A DNA stretch of 64,000 nucleotides from positions 1 to 64,000 of the forward strand of contig JADGNE010000046.1 in NCBI GenBank assembly GCA_015234425.1. The letters are read 5' to 3'. Position numbers and translations under genes: made by a program. Source of the stretch: Devosia sp. (GTDB lineage Bacteria; Pseudomonadota; Alphaproteobacteria; Rhizobiales; Devosiaceae). This document shows, one piece after another, positions 24,012 through 33,511 of this stretch (position 1 is the stretch's first letter; each line of letters starts with the position of its first letter). Below the pieces are notes generated by a model. It was not told where the DNA came from, made no database searches, and was given only the letters and a program-made list of their open reading frames with translations.

Positions 24012-26095
24012 GACTGACTATCAAGACTAAACTGGCGGGGGCGTTCGTCGCCGTCGTGGCGCTGACAGGCGTCGGCATGACCCTTGGCATTCAGGGGCTT
24101 GGGACGCTTTCCGCCTCGATAAACGACACCATCAATGGGCCGATCACCACATCGTTCAGGTTGAATTCGATCGAGAGCGGCATGACCGAACTCGTCGCGG
24201 ATATTCGCGGAATTGTCGCTAGTTCGGATGACGCGGAGATCGCCGATCTGATCAGCCAGTCTGCAGAGAGCTATTCCGTCATCAATACGACGGCGCAGTC
24301 TCTGATCGGCAAATTGGGCCGTGACGACCTGAACGTCGAAATGCAGTCCTTTATCGAGACACTCGACGCCTATTGGGCCAGTGCCCAGAAGGCCACTGAA
24401 TTGGCCCGCGCCAATAGCGATACACGCGCATTCGAGATCACGACGACACGCGGCAGCGAGACGATTACCGCGATCGAAAACTCGTTGACGAGCCTACGCA
24501 CGGCCATTCGAAACCGCGTCAACGCCAACGACCCATCTGCATTCCAGGCATACGATACCGTTTCGACCCTGTTCCTCGACGTGGCGGACGTGTTCCGTCA
24601 GCACCGCAACATTTTGCTCGCTGATAGCGCTCCCGCACGCCAGGAGCAGTGGAACAACGACTTCTCTGCTGTCATTGAGCGCATGACCCCGCAGGTTGCA
24701 GCACTCGCGCGTCAGGTGGGCGCCGCCGAAATCGGGATGGCCAACGCTGTGGCCGCCGACTTCGCAGCCATGGTGGACGCCATGAACGAAGGCAATGCTA
24801 TCAGTCTCACCCGCGCCGACCTTGAAGCGAACACGATCATCTCTTCGGAAGTGGAGCCGCTTCAGCGTCAGGCCACCACCATTCTGCGGACGGTTGTCGA
24901 CGCCAATACCCAACAGGCAACCGGCAGCGTCGCGCAAGCCAACGCGCTTTACGAACAGTCTCGCATGCTGCTGATCGCCCTTCTCATTGGCACAGTGGTC
25001 ATCGCAGCAATTGCCGGCACCTGGATCGTCACCTCCATCTCCCGTGCCCTCACCGCTGCTGTGCGTCTGGCCAACGACGTTGCCGATGGCGATCTCAATG
25101 CCACCGCCAATATCCGCGGCGATGATGAAGTCGGCGATCTGATCAAGGCCCTCAACGCCATGACCGCCAAGCTGCGCGAAGTGGTGGCCGAAGTGACCGC
25201 CGCAACTCGCAACGTCGCTGCCGGCAGCCAGGAAATGTCCGCCACGGCCGAACAGCTGAGCCAGGGCGCTACCGAACAGGCCTCCTCGACCGAAGAGGCG
25301 TCCGCCTCGATGGAAGAAATGGCCGCGACCATCAAGCAGTCCGCCGACAACGCCACCCAGACCGAAAAGATCGCCCGTCAGTCCGCTGCCGATGCCATCG
25401 CGTCGGGTGACGCCGTCAACAGCGCAGTGGTCGCCATGCAGACCATCGCCGAAAAGATCATGGTGGTGCAGGAAATCGCCCGCCAGACCGATCTTCTCGC
25501 GCTCAATGCGGCCGTTGAAGCGGCGCGCGCCGGTGAACATGGCCGCGGCTTCGCCGTGGTGGCTTCCGAAGTGCGCAAGCTGGCCGAACGCAGCCAGGCT
25601 GCCGCCGCCGAGATTTCGACGCTCTCCGGCACCACGGTCAAGGCCGCCCAGTCGGCCGGTGACATGCTCTCCAAGCTCGTGCCCGACATCCAGCGCACGG
25701 CCGAACTGGTGGAAGAAATCTCCGCCGGCAGCCGCGAGCAGAATGCCGGTGCGGCCCAGATCAACACCGCTATCCAGCAGCTCGACAAGGTGACCCAGCA
25801 GAACACGTCTGCCGCCGAGGAAATGTCCTCCACGGCAGAAGAGCTGGCCAGCCAGGCCGAGCAGCTGCAGTCGGCAATCAGCTACTTCCGGCTTGATGCC
25901 AGCGCACAGATCATTTCGGCCCCGGCGGCCAACAAGTCCGCCAGGCAGGATCTTCGCGCCGCAGTCATGGCCTCCGCCCCGCATATGCAGAAGGCGGCCA
26001 AGAAGCCCAAGTCCAGCTCCGGTGGGTTCGATCTCGACCTTGAAGACGGCTCGGACGCGCTGGATGCCGAATTCTCGCGCCGCGGTGCCGCCTGA
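24008..26095 (+). CDS. Methyl-accepting chemotaxis protein (transmembrane receptor)
   Basis: 695 residues from a GTG coupled to cheW. First membrane helix at about 8-29 ([19 protein letters not shown]). A periplasmic helical sensor of about 280 residues follows. Second membrane helix at about 320-345 ([21 protein letters not shown]), then HAMP ([21 protein letters not shown]). The cytoplasmic signalling coiled coil has the hairpin tip [35 protein letters not shown] near 493-527 and methylation-helix patterns on both sides. The tail is a long linker ending [10 protein letters not shown]; no CheR-tethering pentapeptide is present. Ligand unknown. No cheD lies in the operon. Confidence 0.95.
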   Translation: MRLTIKTKLAGAFVAVVALTGVGMTLGIQGLGTLSASINDTINGPITTSFRLNSIESGMTELVADIRGIVASSDDAEIADLISQSAESYSVINTTAQSLIGKLGRDDLNVEMQSFIETLDAYWASAQKATELARANSDTRAFEITTTRGSETITAIENSLTSLRTAIRNRVNANDPSAFQAYDTVSTLFLDVADVFRQHRNILLADSAPARQEQWNNDFSAVIERMTPQVAALARQVGAAEIGMANAVAADFAAMVDAMNEGNAISLTRADLEANTIISSEVEPLQRQATTILRTVVDANTQQATGSVAQANALYEQSRMLLIALLIGTVVIAAIAGTWIVTSISRALTAAVRLANDVADGDLNATANIRGDDEVGDLIKALNAMTAKLREVVAEVTAATRNVAAGSQEMSATAEQLSQGATEQASSTEEASASMEEMAATIKQSADNATQTEKIARQSAADAIASGDAVNSAVVAMQTIAEKIMVVQEIARQTDLLALNAAVEAARAGEHGRGFAVVASEVRKLAERSQAAAAEISTLSGTTVKAAQSAGDMLSKLVPDIQRTAELVEEISAGSREQNAGAAQINTAIQQLDKVTQQNTSAAEEMSSTAEELASQAEQLQSAISYFRLDASAQIISAPAANKSARQDLRAAVMASAPHMQKAAKKPKSSSGGFDLDLEDGSDALDAEFSRRGAA

Positions 26096-26106
26096 TTGAT
26101 GCAGGG

Positions 26107-26190
26107 GGGCGCGTCGCGATCTGCGGCGCGCCCGAGCCGCCCTAGTCGATGGCCAGGGCGGCTCAAGGCATCGGGTCTTCGCCCGATGCC
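26107..26190 (+). other. Three consecutive hairpins between the receptor gene and cheW2
   Basis: GGGCGCG/CGCGCCC (26107-26133), then GAGCCGCCCT/AGGGCGGCTC (26134-26164), then GGCATCGGG/CCCGATGCC (26167-26190) follow one another almost without spacers in a 151-base gap. None is followed by a T run, so they look like mRNA-stabilising or processing structures rather than terminators. Confidence 0.6.
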
Positions 26191-26246
26191 GGACCGGACA
26201 CAATCGCCACGGGTTTTGCCCACGGCGAGGCAAAGAGACAGCGAAA

Positions 26247-26705
26247 ATGCCTGATCAAAACCAATTTGTGACACTGGGCGTGGCGAACGAGAAATTCGCC
26301 GCGCCCGTCACCAAGGTCCAGGAAATCCTGGACATGCGCACCATCTCGCGCCTGCCGCGTGCGCCGGAAAACCTGCTCGGCATGATCGACGTGCGCGGGC
26401 AGGGCGTCCCGGTGATCGACCTTCGCCGCACGCTCGGCATGGAGCCGGCGCCTGATACGGAAAATACCCGTATCGTCGTGCTGGCGATCAATGGGCCAGC
26501 CGGCCCTGTCACTCTCGGCCTCAAGGCCGATCGGGTGTTCGAGGTGACAGTGCTCGACAGCGACCAGCTTGATCCGCCACCGGCGGTCAGCTCGGCCTGG
26601 GTCGGGCATTGCATTGCCGGCATCGGTCGGCGCAACGGCGAGTTCGTGACCGTCCTCGACCTCGACCGCCTGCTCTGTGCTGAAGCGGTGCTTTCGGCCG
26701 CCTGA
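26247..26705 (+). CDS. CheW-domain coupling protein (second copy)
   Basis: 152 residues with a single CheW domain: LGVANEKFAAPVTKVQEILDMRTISRLPRAPENLLGMIDVRGQGVPVIDLRRTLG and a C-terminal CIAGIGRRNGEFVTVLDLDRLL. It is shorter and distinct from the CheW at 23499, so the operon has two paralogous couplers that may pair with different receptors, for example the soluble protein at 28779. The ATG is preceded by GAGACAGCGAAA. A terminator-like hairpin follows its stop. Confidence 0.92.
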   Translation: MPDQNQFVTLGVANEKFAAPVTKVQEILDMRTISRLPRAPENLLGMIDVRGQGVPVIDLRRTLGMEPAPDTENTRIVVLAINGPAGPVTLGLKADRVFEVTVLDSDQLDPPPAVSSAWVGHCIAGIGRRNGEFVTVLDLDRLLCAEAVLSAA

Positions 26706-26712
26706 CACCCTC

Positions 26713-26744
26713 GGGTCCGCGCTATCGCGTGGACCCAGTTTTTT
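26713..26744 (+). terminator. Intrinsic terminator or attenuator inside the che operon
   Basis: GGGTCC (26713-26718) pairs with GGACCC (26731-26736), with further inner GCG/CGC pairing, followed by AGTTTTTT (26737-26744). It has the standard form of a rho-independent terminator but lies between cheW2 and cheR in the middle of the operon, which would lower expression of cheR, cheB and the last gene unless read through or relieved by another promoter. Confidence 0.65.
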
Positions 26745-26770
26745 CCCCGCGGAGACTTCTCTTGGGCCAT

Positions 26771-27637
26771 ATGTCGACTGCGCGTCTCGTCCCGGCGGAC
26801 GATGACCATCTCAGCCATGCCGATTTCGGAAAGATCGCCACACTGATCGGGCAAGAGGTGGGCATCCGCCTGCCGCCAACCAAGAGGATGATGGTCGAGG
26901 GTCGCCTGCGCCGCCGGTTGCGGGCTCTGGACCTGCCCAGTTTCGACGCCTATTGCGACTATGTCTTTCGGCGGGGTGGGCTGGATCAGGAGCTGGTCTA
27001 TCTCATCAATGTGGTCACCACCAACAAGACCGATTTCTTCCGTGAGGCCGAGCATTTCGAGCTGATGCAGTCGACGCTGGTGCCCAATCTCTTGCGGGCG
27101 CGCTCCGGCGAGCGTCGGCCCCTGCTCAAGGTGTGGAGCGCTGCATCCTCGACCGGGGCCGAGGCCTATACCATCGCCATGGTGCTCGCCGAGATGGCGC
27201 GGCATCAGGACAATTTCAAATATGCCATTCTCGGCACCGATGTTTCGACCGACGTCCTGGCCCAGGGCACGCGGGGCGTCTATCCGGCCGAACAAATTGC
27301 CCCGGTGCCGCAGGACATGCAGTCCCGCTACCTCATGTGGTCGCGCCAGTCCGGGTCTCGGGCGGAGGTCCGTATCGTGCCCGAACTGCGTCGGCTGGTG
27401 CGCTTCCAGAGGCTCAACCTCATGGACAGCGCCTATCCCTATGATCGGGACGTCGACATCATCTTCCTGCGCAATGTTCTGATTTATTTCGATAAAGCGG
27501 ATCAGGCGGCGGTAATTGGGCGACTTGTGTCGCATTTGCGCCCTGGCGGTTATCTCCTTCTTGGGCATTCGGAGTCCATGATCGGTACGACAATTCCCGT
27601 ACGCCAGGTTGCGCCTGCCGTATTCCAGCGCCTGTGA
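26771..27637 (+). CDS. cheR: Chemotaxis protein methyltransferase CheR
   Basis: S-adenosylmethionine-dependent enzyme that methylates receptor glutamates. 288 residues from ATG 26771; TTG 26762, seven bases after GGAG, is an equally possible start. The GTG at 26729 lies inside the terminator stem and is unlikely. The N-terminal helical domain ([33 protein letters not shown]) precedes the methyltransferase domain with [33 protein letters not shown] and the later [12 protein letters not shown]. The stop overlaps the GTG of cheB. Confidence 0.95.
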   Translation: MSTARLVPADDDHLSHADFGKIATLIGQEVGIRLPPTKRMMVEGRLRRRLRALDLPSFDAYCDYVFRRGGLDQELVYLINVVTTNKTDFFREAEHFELMQSTLVPNLLRARSGERRPLLKVWSAASSTGAEAYTIAMVLAEMARHQDNFKYAILGTDVSTDVLAQGTRGVYPAEQIAPVPQDMQSRYLMWSRQSGSRAEVRIVPELRRLVRFQRLNLMDSAYPYDRDVDIIFLRNVLIYFDKADQAAVIGRLVSHLRPGGYLLLGHSESMIGTTIPVRQVAPAVFQRL

Positions 27638-28782
27638 GTATGCTGATGCCTGCCTCCGGTTCGAACAAGATCCGTGTCCTCATCGTTGATGACAGCGCTT
27701 CGGTGCGCACCACGCTGAGCGAGATCATCGCCGCCGACCCTGACCTCGAAGTCATGGCGACGGCGGCCGATCCCTATGTTGCGGTCGAGCGCATCCGGCA
27801 GGAAGTGCCCGATGTCATCTTCCTCGATATCGAACTGCCGCGCATGGACGGCATCACCTTCCTGAAAAAGATCATGGCGCAGCGTCCCATTCCGGTGGTG
27901 ATCTGCTCGAGCCTGGCCCAGGCCGGTTCCGATACGCTGATGCAGGCGCTTGAGGCCGGCGCGGTTGATGTCGTGGCCAAGCCGCGCGTCGATACGGCCC
28001 AGTTCCTGCAAGAATCGCGCATGCGCATCTGCGACGCCGCCAAGGCCGCTGCCCACGCCAAGTTGCGCGGACTGCGCAAGGCCGCTCCGGCGCTGACGGT
28101 GGAAGCAAAGCTGACCGCCGACGCCATCATCCCGCCCTTTTCCGACAGCCGCCGGGAAAGCGTGATGGCACGCATGCCGGTGACAAATGCGCTGGTCGTC
28201 ATTGGCGCCTCGACCGGGGGCACCGAGGCCCTGCGTGAAGTGCTCGAGACCCTGCCGTCAGACAGTCCGCCCATTCTGATCGTGCAGCACATGCCGGAAA
28301 AATTCACCGGCGCCTTTGCCCGGCGGCTGAATACGGTGTGCGCCGTCGAGATCAAGGAAGCCGAGGACGGCGACATTGTGCAGCCCGGCCGGGTCCTGAT
28401 TGCGCCCGGTAATGTGCACATGCAGCTCGTGCGCAACGGCTCGCGCTACACCATCAAGCTCGTCGAAGGGCCCCATATTTCGCGACATCGCCCGTCGGTC
28501 GACATTCTCTTTCGCTCCACGGCCCAATCTGCCGGTCGCAATGCCATGGGCATGCTGCTGACCGGCATGGGCGACGACGGGGCGCGCGGCCTCCTCGAGA
28601 TGCGCCAGATGGGCTGCCACACGGTCGCCCAGGACGAAGACACTTCGGTTGTCTTTGGCATGCCCAAGGAAGCAATCCAGCGCGGCGCGGCCGTCCGTGT
28701 TCTGCCGCTCGCCAAGATGGCCGCCGAAATCAACACCTTTTCCCGCAATGCCCCAAAGATTCCAACCGGAGCCAGCGAATGA
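27634..28782 (+). CDS. cheB: Chemotaxis protein-glutamate methylesterase CheB
   Basis: Removes receptor methyl esters when phosphorylated by CheA. 382 residues from a GTG coupled to cheR. The receiver domain has Asp19-Asp20 and phosphoacceptor Asp65 ([11 protein letters not shown]). The catalytic domain has Ser193 ([10 protein letters not shown]), His219 (VQHMPEKF) and Asp315 (GMGDDGARG), a complete triad. The linker (about 130-185) is normal. It overlaps the next gene by four bases. Confidence 0.96.
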   Translation: MSMLMPASGSNKIRVLIVDDSASVRTTLSEIIAADPDLEVMATAADPYVAVERIRQEVPDVIFLDIELPRMDGITFLKKIMAQRPIPVVICSSLAQAGSDTLMQALEAGAVDVVAKPRVDTAQFLQESRMRICDAAKAAAHAKLRGLRKAAPALTVEAKLTADAIIPPFSDSRRESVMARMPVTNALVVIGASTGGTEALREVLETLPSDSPPILIVQHMPEKFTGAFARRLNTVCAVEIKEAEDGDIVQPGRVLIAPGNVHMQLVRNGSRYTIKLVEGPHISRHRPSVDILFRSTAQSAGRNAMGMLLTGMGDDGARGLLEMRQMGCHTVAQDEDTSVVFGMPKEAIQRGAAVRVLPLAKMAAEINTFSRNAPKIPTGASE

Positions 28783-30500
28783 CCCGGCTGCCTGCACCTG
28801 ACCAGATCCACGCCCTCGCCAATGCGCTGACCCAGCCACGCCAGAAGATCGAGACCGCCTTTGTTTCCGTGGGGGGACGCCTCACCGAAGGCGCCTCCAT
28901 GCTCAACAAGCTGATCCGCCTGTTCGAATCCCTGCCAAATGCGCTTGAGGGCGCCGAGGTGGACGAAGCCACGGCCCAGCTGCGGGCGGTGGCAGACAAG
29001 GCCCGCGCCCTCTCCGAGAGCTTTGCCCAGGAGAAGGCCGACCTCGCCCGTCTCGTTGAGGTTGTTGCCGGGGCAAAATCGCCCATTGGCGATCTCCGCC
29101 GTGCCGTCAAGATGATGGGGATCGTGTCGATCAATGCCCGGGTGACGGCTGCGGGGATCGTCGGCGACAGCGACGATTTTGAAGTTTTCACAACCGACAT
29201 CGCGACGCTCTCCTCGACAGCCAGCCAGACCATTCTCGAGTTCTCTCAGGTCTATCGGCAGCTGACGGCCGAAGTCGACAAGGCCGCAAGCCAGCGCGCC
29301 CGCTTCGAACAGACCCATGCCCATACGCTGACAGCATTGGCGAGGAGCCTCGAGGGCACGCTTGAGGCGCTTGGTGGTCAACGCCAGGCCGCGGCTGCCG
29401 GCAGTGCCGAGACCAGCCGCGTGTCTCGCCAGATCGTCGGGCGGATCGGCAGCGCCGTGATGGGCCTGCAGGTGGGCGATTCCACCCGCCAGCGGCTCGA
29501 ACATGTCGAGGCGGCCCTGTCGGGGCTGGGCGATATCCTGGCCGGAGAGGCAGCCCTGTCCGAGAATGTACGCGCCGAGGCCGTGGCGGCCATCGCCGCT
29601 CTGGAGCAGGCTCAGCTTACAGGCGCGGCGGCGGATTTTGTCGATGAGGTGCAGGGCGCCGAGCAAGCGCTTGAGGCCCTCGCCAGCGATGCCGGCATCA
29701 TCATGGAGCGCAGCCGGGATCTTTACGGCAGCGACAAGGGCAGCTCCTCTGCCATGGCAGCGCTCAACGCCCAGCTGCGCACCGCCTCGGCGATCCTGCG
29801 GGACTGCGAAAACGAACGGGCCAAGCTCGAAGCGGTGGCAACGGCCGTCCACGATACTGTCGGCGTGCTCCTCGGTCATGTCGCGGCCGTGCAGGATATC
29901 GAGGCCAATATGCGTCTCGTTAGCCTCAACGCCGCCGTGCGCTGCGCCCAACTCGGCCCGCGCGGTGCGTCACTGACGGTGATTGCCACCCAACTGCGTG
30001 AGCTCACCAGCGAAACCGTCGTGGCGGCAGAAGCGGCGATGACTCAGCTCGACCAATCCTCGGAACTCGCAAAGGCCTTTGGCGCCGCAGCGACGGGCGA
30101 CAATGCCGGCCAGATCGGCCGTCTCGAGCAACAGGCGAACCATGCGCTGAGCCTGCTCACCGCGCTCGACGACCGTTTGGCCGAAGCGCTTGGCAGCCTT
30201 AATTCCGATGGTCCGCGCGTGATCCAGCTCTTGCAGGCGGCAGCCTCGGGCCTGCAGGGCCAGGCGGCCCTCGCCGAAGTGATGCAGGATATTGCGCTTC
30301 AGATCGCCGCCTTATCCGACAGCGCTCCGCCGGTTGCGCCCGGTGCTCCATTGGCCGAAGTGCTCGAGGGTCTCCGCAAGGCCTACACGATGGAGGCCGA
30401 GCGCTCCATCCATGCCACATTGTGGGCCGCGGCCACCCCCGCATCCCGGCCAGTGGCCGACGCGGAGGTGGAGTTCGACATGGTCGACTTTATGCTGTGA
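28779..30500 (+). CDS. Soluble chemoreceptor-like coiled-coil protein ending the che operon
   Basis: 573 residues without signal peptide or membrane helix. Almost entirely predicted helix. Two separate segments resemble the receptor signalling hairpin: residues about 114-147 ([20 protein letters not shown], then [13 protein letters not shown]) and 378-412 ([20 protein letters not shown], then [14 protein letters not shown]). Both keep the SLNA/SINA and internal Ala pattern but lose the canonical EAARAGE-GRGF tip. Between them lies [18 protein letters not shown] (230-247). The end, [13 protein letters not shown] then [10 protein letters not shown], is an acidic-hydrophobic tail. It overlaps cheB by four bases and its stop overlaps the convergent hydratase by 11 bases. 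A regulator or sink of CheA/CheY signalling is plausible; no exact function can be assigned. Confidence 0.8.
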   Translation: MTRLPAPDQIHALANALTQPRQKIETAFVSVGGRLTEGASMLNKLIRLFESLPNALEGAEVDEATAQLRAVADKARALSESFAQEKADLARLVEVVAGAKSPIGDLRRAVKMMGIVSINARVTAAGIVGDSDDFEVFTTDIATLSSTASQTILEFSQVYRQLTAEVDKAASQRARFEQTHAHTLTALARSLEGTLEALGGQRQAAAAGSAETSRVSRQIVGRIGSAVMGLQVGDSTRQRLEHVEAALSGLGDILAGEAALSENVRAEAVAAIAALEQAQLTGAAADFVDEVQGAEQALEALASDAGIIMERSRDLYGSDKGSSSAMAALNAQLRTASAILRDCENERAKLEAVATAVHDTVGVLLGHVAAVQDIEANMRLVSLNAAVRCAQLGPRGASLTVIATQLRELTSETVVAAEAAMTQLDQSSELAKAFGAAATGDNAGQIGRLEQQANHALSLLTALDDRLAEALGSLNSDGPRVIQLLQAAASGLQGQAALAEVMQDIALQIAALSDSAPPVAPGAPLAEVLEGLRKAYTMEAERSIHATLWAAATPASRPVADAEVEFDMVDFML

Positions 30501-31224
30501 GGCGGGCGCTGACACGTCCAGCTTGCCCAAGCGTGCCGATAACGGTTCTTGCCGCGTCAAGCGGGGCAAGGACGCGTGAGCCGGTAATGATCACCTGACC
30601 GGCCTTGAGAGGCATGCCGCGCCCTTGGGCATGGGGGGCGAGCCACTCAAGCGCCGCAACGACGGCAGCCCAGCTCGCGCCCTTGTCCGTGGTCTTGACC
30701 TCGTTGCCGTCAAGCAGGAGGCCAACGTTCAGCGTGTCGAGACCCTCGACAATGCTGCGGTCCAGGGCCGGGCCGACGACAATGGCGCCATTGCTCTGGA
30801 GGTCGCCGAGCTGGATGTTCCGCGGCGTGGCATCCCGGTCGACAAAGGGATTGGCGATCAATTCCAGAACCGGGTGGACACTGGCAATGGCCGCCTCGGC
30901 CGGCTGGCCAGGCAAAAGGTCGGCACCCAATTTTACCGCAAATTCCACTTCCGCGAGGAAATGGCGATGGCGTTCGGCGTCGAGCGTGGCGCCGTCTTCA
31001 AAATAGCGGTTGGCCGGGACCGGCGCGCAGAGCGGCTCGCCCTCGCTACCGGCCATGATCTTCCAGCCGCCCACTTCGCCGGCATGGGCGATGACGCGGT
31101 CCTGCAGAGCATAGACCTCTTCGATATTTGCGGGCACGAGCTCGGGCGCAATCGGTCCAACCAGCGCGCCGCCATCATGGGCGGCGACCAGGCGCTGCGC
31201 GAGGTCGTCTAGACCAGAAGTCAT
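30490..31224 (-). CDS. 2-keto-4-pentenoate hydratase / fumarylacetoacetate-hydrolase-family protein
   Basis: 244 residues of the MhpD/HpcG type. Conserved Lys55 in GWKIM, metal-binding Glu92 and Glu94 in LAEVEFAVKLG, and GDLQSNGAIVVG are visible. Relatives hydrate 2-oxopent-4-enoates or decarboxylate 4-oxalocrotonate in aromatic catabolism, but some act on dehydrated sugar acids. The context here (DeoR regulator, transporter, M81 peptidase) is not aromatic catabolism, so a sugar-acid-like 2-oxo acid is at least as likely. It overlaps the DeoR gene (ATGA). Family solid, substrate open. Confidence 0.82.
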   Translation of the reverse strand: MTSGLDDLAQRLVAAHDGGALVGPIAPELVPANIEEVYALQDRVIAHAGEVGGWKIMAGSEGEPLCAPVPANRYFEDGATLDAERHRHFLAEVEFAVKLGADLLPGQPAEAAIASVHPVLELIANPFVDRDATPRNIQLGDLQSNGAIVVGPALDRSIVEGLDTLNVGLLLDGNEVKTTDKGASWAAVVAALEWLAPHAQGRGMPLKAGQVIITGSRVLAPLDAARTVIGTLGQAGRVSARLTA

Positions 31225-32009
31225 TCATCGTCTCCCTGGGCGGGTGGACCGCCTGTTTCAATAAGCCTGATCCCCTGCTCGGCGCAGATCTGCCGGATCG
31301 AGTCATGGGGGCAATAATCGGTGATAAAACTATGGACCTGGGTCAGATGTCCGATCCTGACCGGGGCGGTCCGGGTGAACTTGGTTGCGTCCGACACCAG
31401 GATGACATGGCGGGCATTGGCGATGATGGCCTGCGCCACTTTCACCTCGCGGAAATCGAAATCGAGGAGCGCTCCGTCGCTATCAATGGCGGAGACCCCG
31501 ATGACCGCAAAATCCACCTTGAACTGGCGGATGAAATCGACGGCCGCCTCGCCGACAATCCCGCCATCGGATGGGCGCACAACGCCGCCGGAGATGACCA
31601 CCTCGATGCCTGGCGCAAGGCGCAGGCGGTTGGCGACATTGATGTTATTGGTGATCACCATTAGTCCGTGATGCTCGGTCAGCGCCTGGCTGACGGCTTC
31701 GGTCGTGGTGCCGATATTGATGAAGAGCGAGGCATCGTCGGGAATGATCTGGGCCGCGGCGCGGCCGATGGCCTGCTTTTCGGCAGTGGCAATCTGCCGG
31801 CGCGCCTCATATTCCATGTTCTCCACCCCGGAAGGGTGGATGGCTCCGCCATGGGTACGGTTGAGCACCCCGCGGCTGCAAAGGACATTTAGATCCTTGC
31901 GCACCGTCTGCGCCGTGACCCCGAACAGGCCTACCAATTGCTCGACGCTGACCCCACCCTTTTGTCGGGCGAGCTCGACGATCTGAGCCTGACGCATCGC
32001 GGTGGTCAT
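31221..32009 (-). CDS. DeoR/GlpR-family transcriptional repressor
   Basis: 262 residues. The DeoR helix-turn-helix is at about 17-45 (GVSVEQLVGLFGVTAQTVRKDLNVLCSRG, with HGGAI). The C-terminal sugar-phosphate sensor has FINIGTTTEAVSQAL, LMVITNNINVANRL and GVSAIDSDGALLDFDFREVKVAQAI. Such regulators usually sense a phosphorylated sugar and repress their own operon. Coupled to the hydratase downstream and separated from the M81 gene by a 66-base gap holding an inverted repeat. Confidence 0.91.
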   Translation of the reverse strand: MTTAMRQAQIVELARQKGGVSVEQLVGLFGVTAQTVRKDLNVLCSRGVLNRTHGGAIHPSGVENMEYEARRQIATAEKQAIGRAAAQIIPDDASLFINIGTTTEAVSQALTEHHGLMVITNNINVANRLRLAPGIEVVISGGVVRPSDGGIVGEAAVDFIRQFKVDFAVIGVSAIDSDGALLDFDFREVKVAQAIIANARHVILVSDATKFTRTAPVRIGHLTQVHSFITDYCPHDSIRQICAEQGIRLIETGGPPAQGDDE

Positions 32010-32019
32010 GGATGGAGCC

Positions 32020-32045
32020 TTCGCTAGTCAGTCGTGATTAGCGAA
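32020..32045. promoter_or_regulatory. Inverted repeat between the M81 and DeoR genes
   Basis: Perfect 7-base arms TTCGCTA (32020-32026) and TAGCGAA (32039-32045), spaced by 12 bases, 11 bases upstream of the DeoR start. It could be an autoregulatory operator or an mRNA hairpin between the two genes. No T run follows, so it is not an intrinsic terminator. Confidence 0.4.
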
Positions 32046-32075
32046 AGCGCCCGGGTGGAGCAAGCACTTGCAGGA

Positions 32076-33509
32076 TCAGCGGAAGCGGGCAGATGCGCGC
32101 GGCTGGGGCGTGTAGTCAAAATCCCGGTCAAATGGAAAACTTGGGCGCGGCGTATGAAGCCGTTCGGTTCGCTCCACGAACTGGTCGACGACACCGGGCG
32201 ACAGGGCCATCAGGCCCGGATTGGCGATCGGCCCAAGTTCGGGCGACAGATAGCCCGATTTGACCGCGATGATGCGCGCTGCATGCGGATCAAGGCCCAG
32301 CCGGGTAAAATCGGCGATGTTGTGGAACGGCCGACGCCGTGTGGTCACGACAAGGTCGATCCTGCCAATGCGCAGCACGGCTTCGCGGAGGCGGCTATCA
32401 TCCGTCTCGAGCAGGAAGGCCACAGTACCATCCACCTTTGCCGGCCGGCTCGATGGATCAAGGCTGGCGCCGATGGTAAGGCTGACATGTCCGCCCACGC
32501 CAGCTGCATAGGCGGTCTCGGTCGCAGCCGCGTCGGCGATCCCGGCGAAAATTGTGTCAGTGGCGCCAGCTTGCATGAGCGCTGCCAGCATTTCGGCACG
32601 GTCGCCGACACCGCCACCGGTCGGGTTATCGCCGGACTCCGCCAGCACAACCGGCGTTGTCGTGCTGGCGACAGCCCGCGCGACGCATTCCTCGATCGAG
32701 CCGGTCTCCATGCCGAACACGAATTTCTCACGGAGATCCCAATAGCCCCCCGCGAGGTAGCTGGCTGCCCGTTCCATGGCCGATCTGTCGGTGCCGGTGA
32801 TCACCGCGCAGGCAGTAGATCGGGGTTCGTCCGCCCAGACATAGCCAATCTGGAACGAGGCGTCCCAGATGCCGGTCGGCTCTTCGGCCTGATGGAGCTG
32901 CGCATAAAAACTGCGGGCCGGTTCATCCTGCGTCGAAGTGCGCTCCCCCGGTAGCAGAACCGGCACCGGCGCCCAGACCAGGCCCGGGCGCACACCAGTC
33001 GAAATGGCCCGCACCAGCATGGTCACCGCACGGCGCATCGTGTCGGCGACGTCGATATGCGGGGCGGTGCGATAGGTTGAGAAAATATCCAGGTTGTCGA
33101 TGATCTTCTGGCTGATATTGCCATGCAGGTCATAGCTCGTGGCGATGAGGACATCAGGCCCGACCGTCTCGCGCACGGCGGCGATGAAGTCGCCCTCGGC
33201 GTCGAACATGGTCTCGACGAACATGGCGCCGTGCATGGCGAGATAAACGCCGTCGAGCGGCATCGCCGCCTTCAGCCCTTCGAGTATCTCGCGCTTCCAG
33301 CGCTGGTAGAGCGCCTGCTCCACGGGCCCGCCGGCGATGGCGCGCGCATGCAGAATGGTGATGAACTCGGCCGGAAAATGGGTCAGGAAATCAAAATACC
33401 CGTCCTTGAGCATGGCCGGGCCCCGCAGCACGCGGAAATCGGCTTCGCGCGTGATCACCGGATTATAAGTACTGCACTCTGTGTGAAGACCGGCGACGGC
33501 AATGCGCAT
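32076..33509 (-). CDS. M81-family (MlrC-like) metallopeptidase, copy 1
   Basis: 477 residues. N-terminal DUF1485-type and C-terminal MlrC domains. Candidate metal or catalytic residues: Glu11 (LHTECST), His93 (AMHGAMF), Asp127 and His129 (SYDLHGN) and His151 (APHIDVA); the same pattern with equal spacing is present in the second M81 protein at 44389. The founding member MlrC cleaves linear microcystin, but most family members sit beside transporters and have unknown substrates. No signal peptide, so cytoplasmic. Starts at an ATG inside an AGGAGC-led site two bases after the MFS stop, so co-transcribed with the transporter. Confidence 0.88.
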   Translation of the reverse strand: MRIAVAGLHTECSTYNPVITREADFRVLRGPAMLKDGYFDFLTHFPAEFITILHARAIAGGPVEQALYQRWKREILEGLKAAMPLDGVYLAMHGAMFVETMFDAEGDFIAAVRETVGPDVLIATSYDLHGNISQKIIDNLDIFSTYRTAPHIDVADTMRRAVTMLVRAISTGVRPGLVWAPVPVLLPGERTSTQDEPARSFYAQLHQAEEPTGIWDASFQIGYVWADEPRSTACAVITGTDRSAMERAASYLAGGYWDLREKFVFGMETGSIEECVARAVASTTTPVVLAESGDNPTGGGVGDRAEMLAALMQAGATDTIFAGIADAAATETAYAAGVGGHVSLTIGASLDPSSRPAKVDGTVAFLLETDDSRLREAVLRIGRIDLVVTTRRRPFHNIADFTRLGLDPHAARIIAVKSGYLSPELGPIANPGLMALSPGVVDQFVERTERLHTPRPSFPFDRDFDYTPQPRASARFR

Positions 33510-33511
33510 GA

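Noticed and set aside
24494..26233. 579-codon minus-strand frame opposite the chemoreceptor
   Set aside because: Antisense of a well-conserved receptor; composition (Gly/His/Leu runs) is that of a shadow frame.
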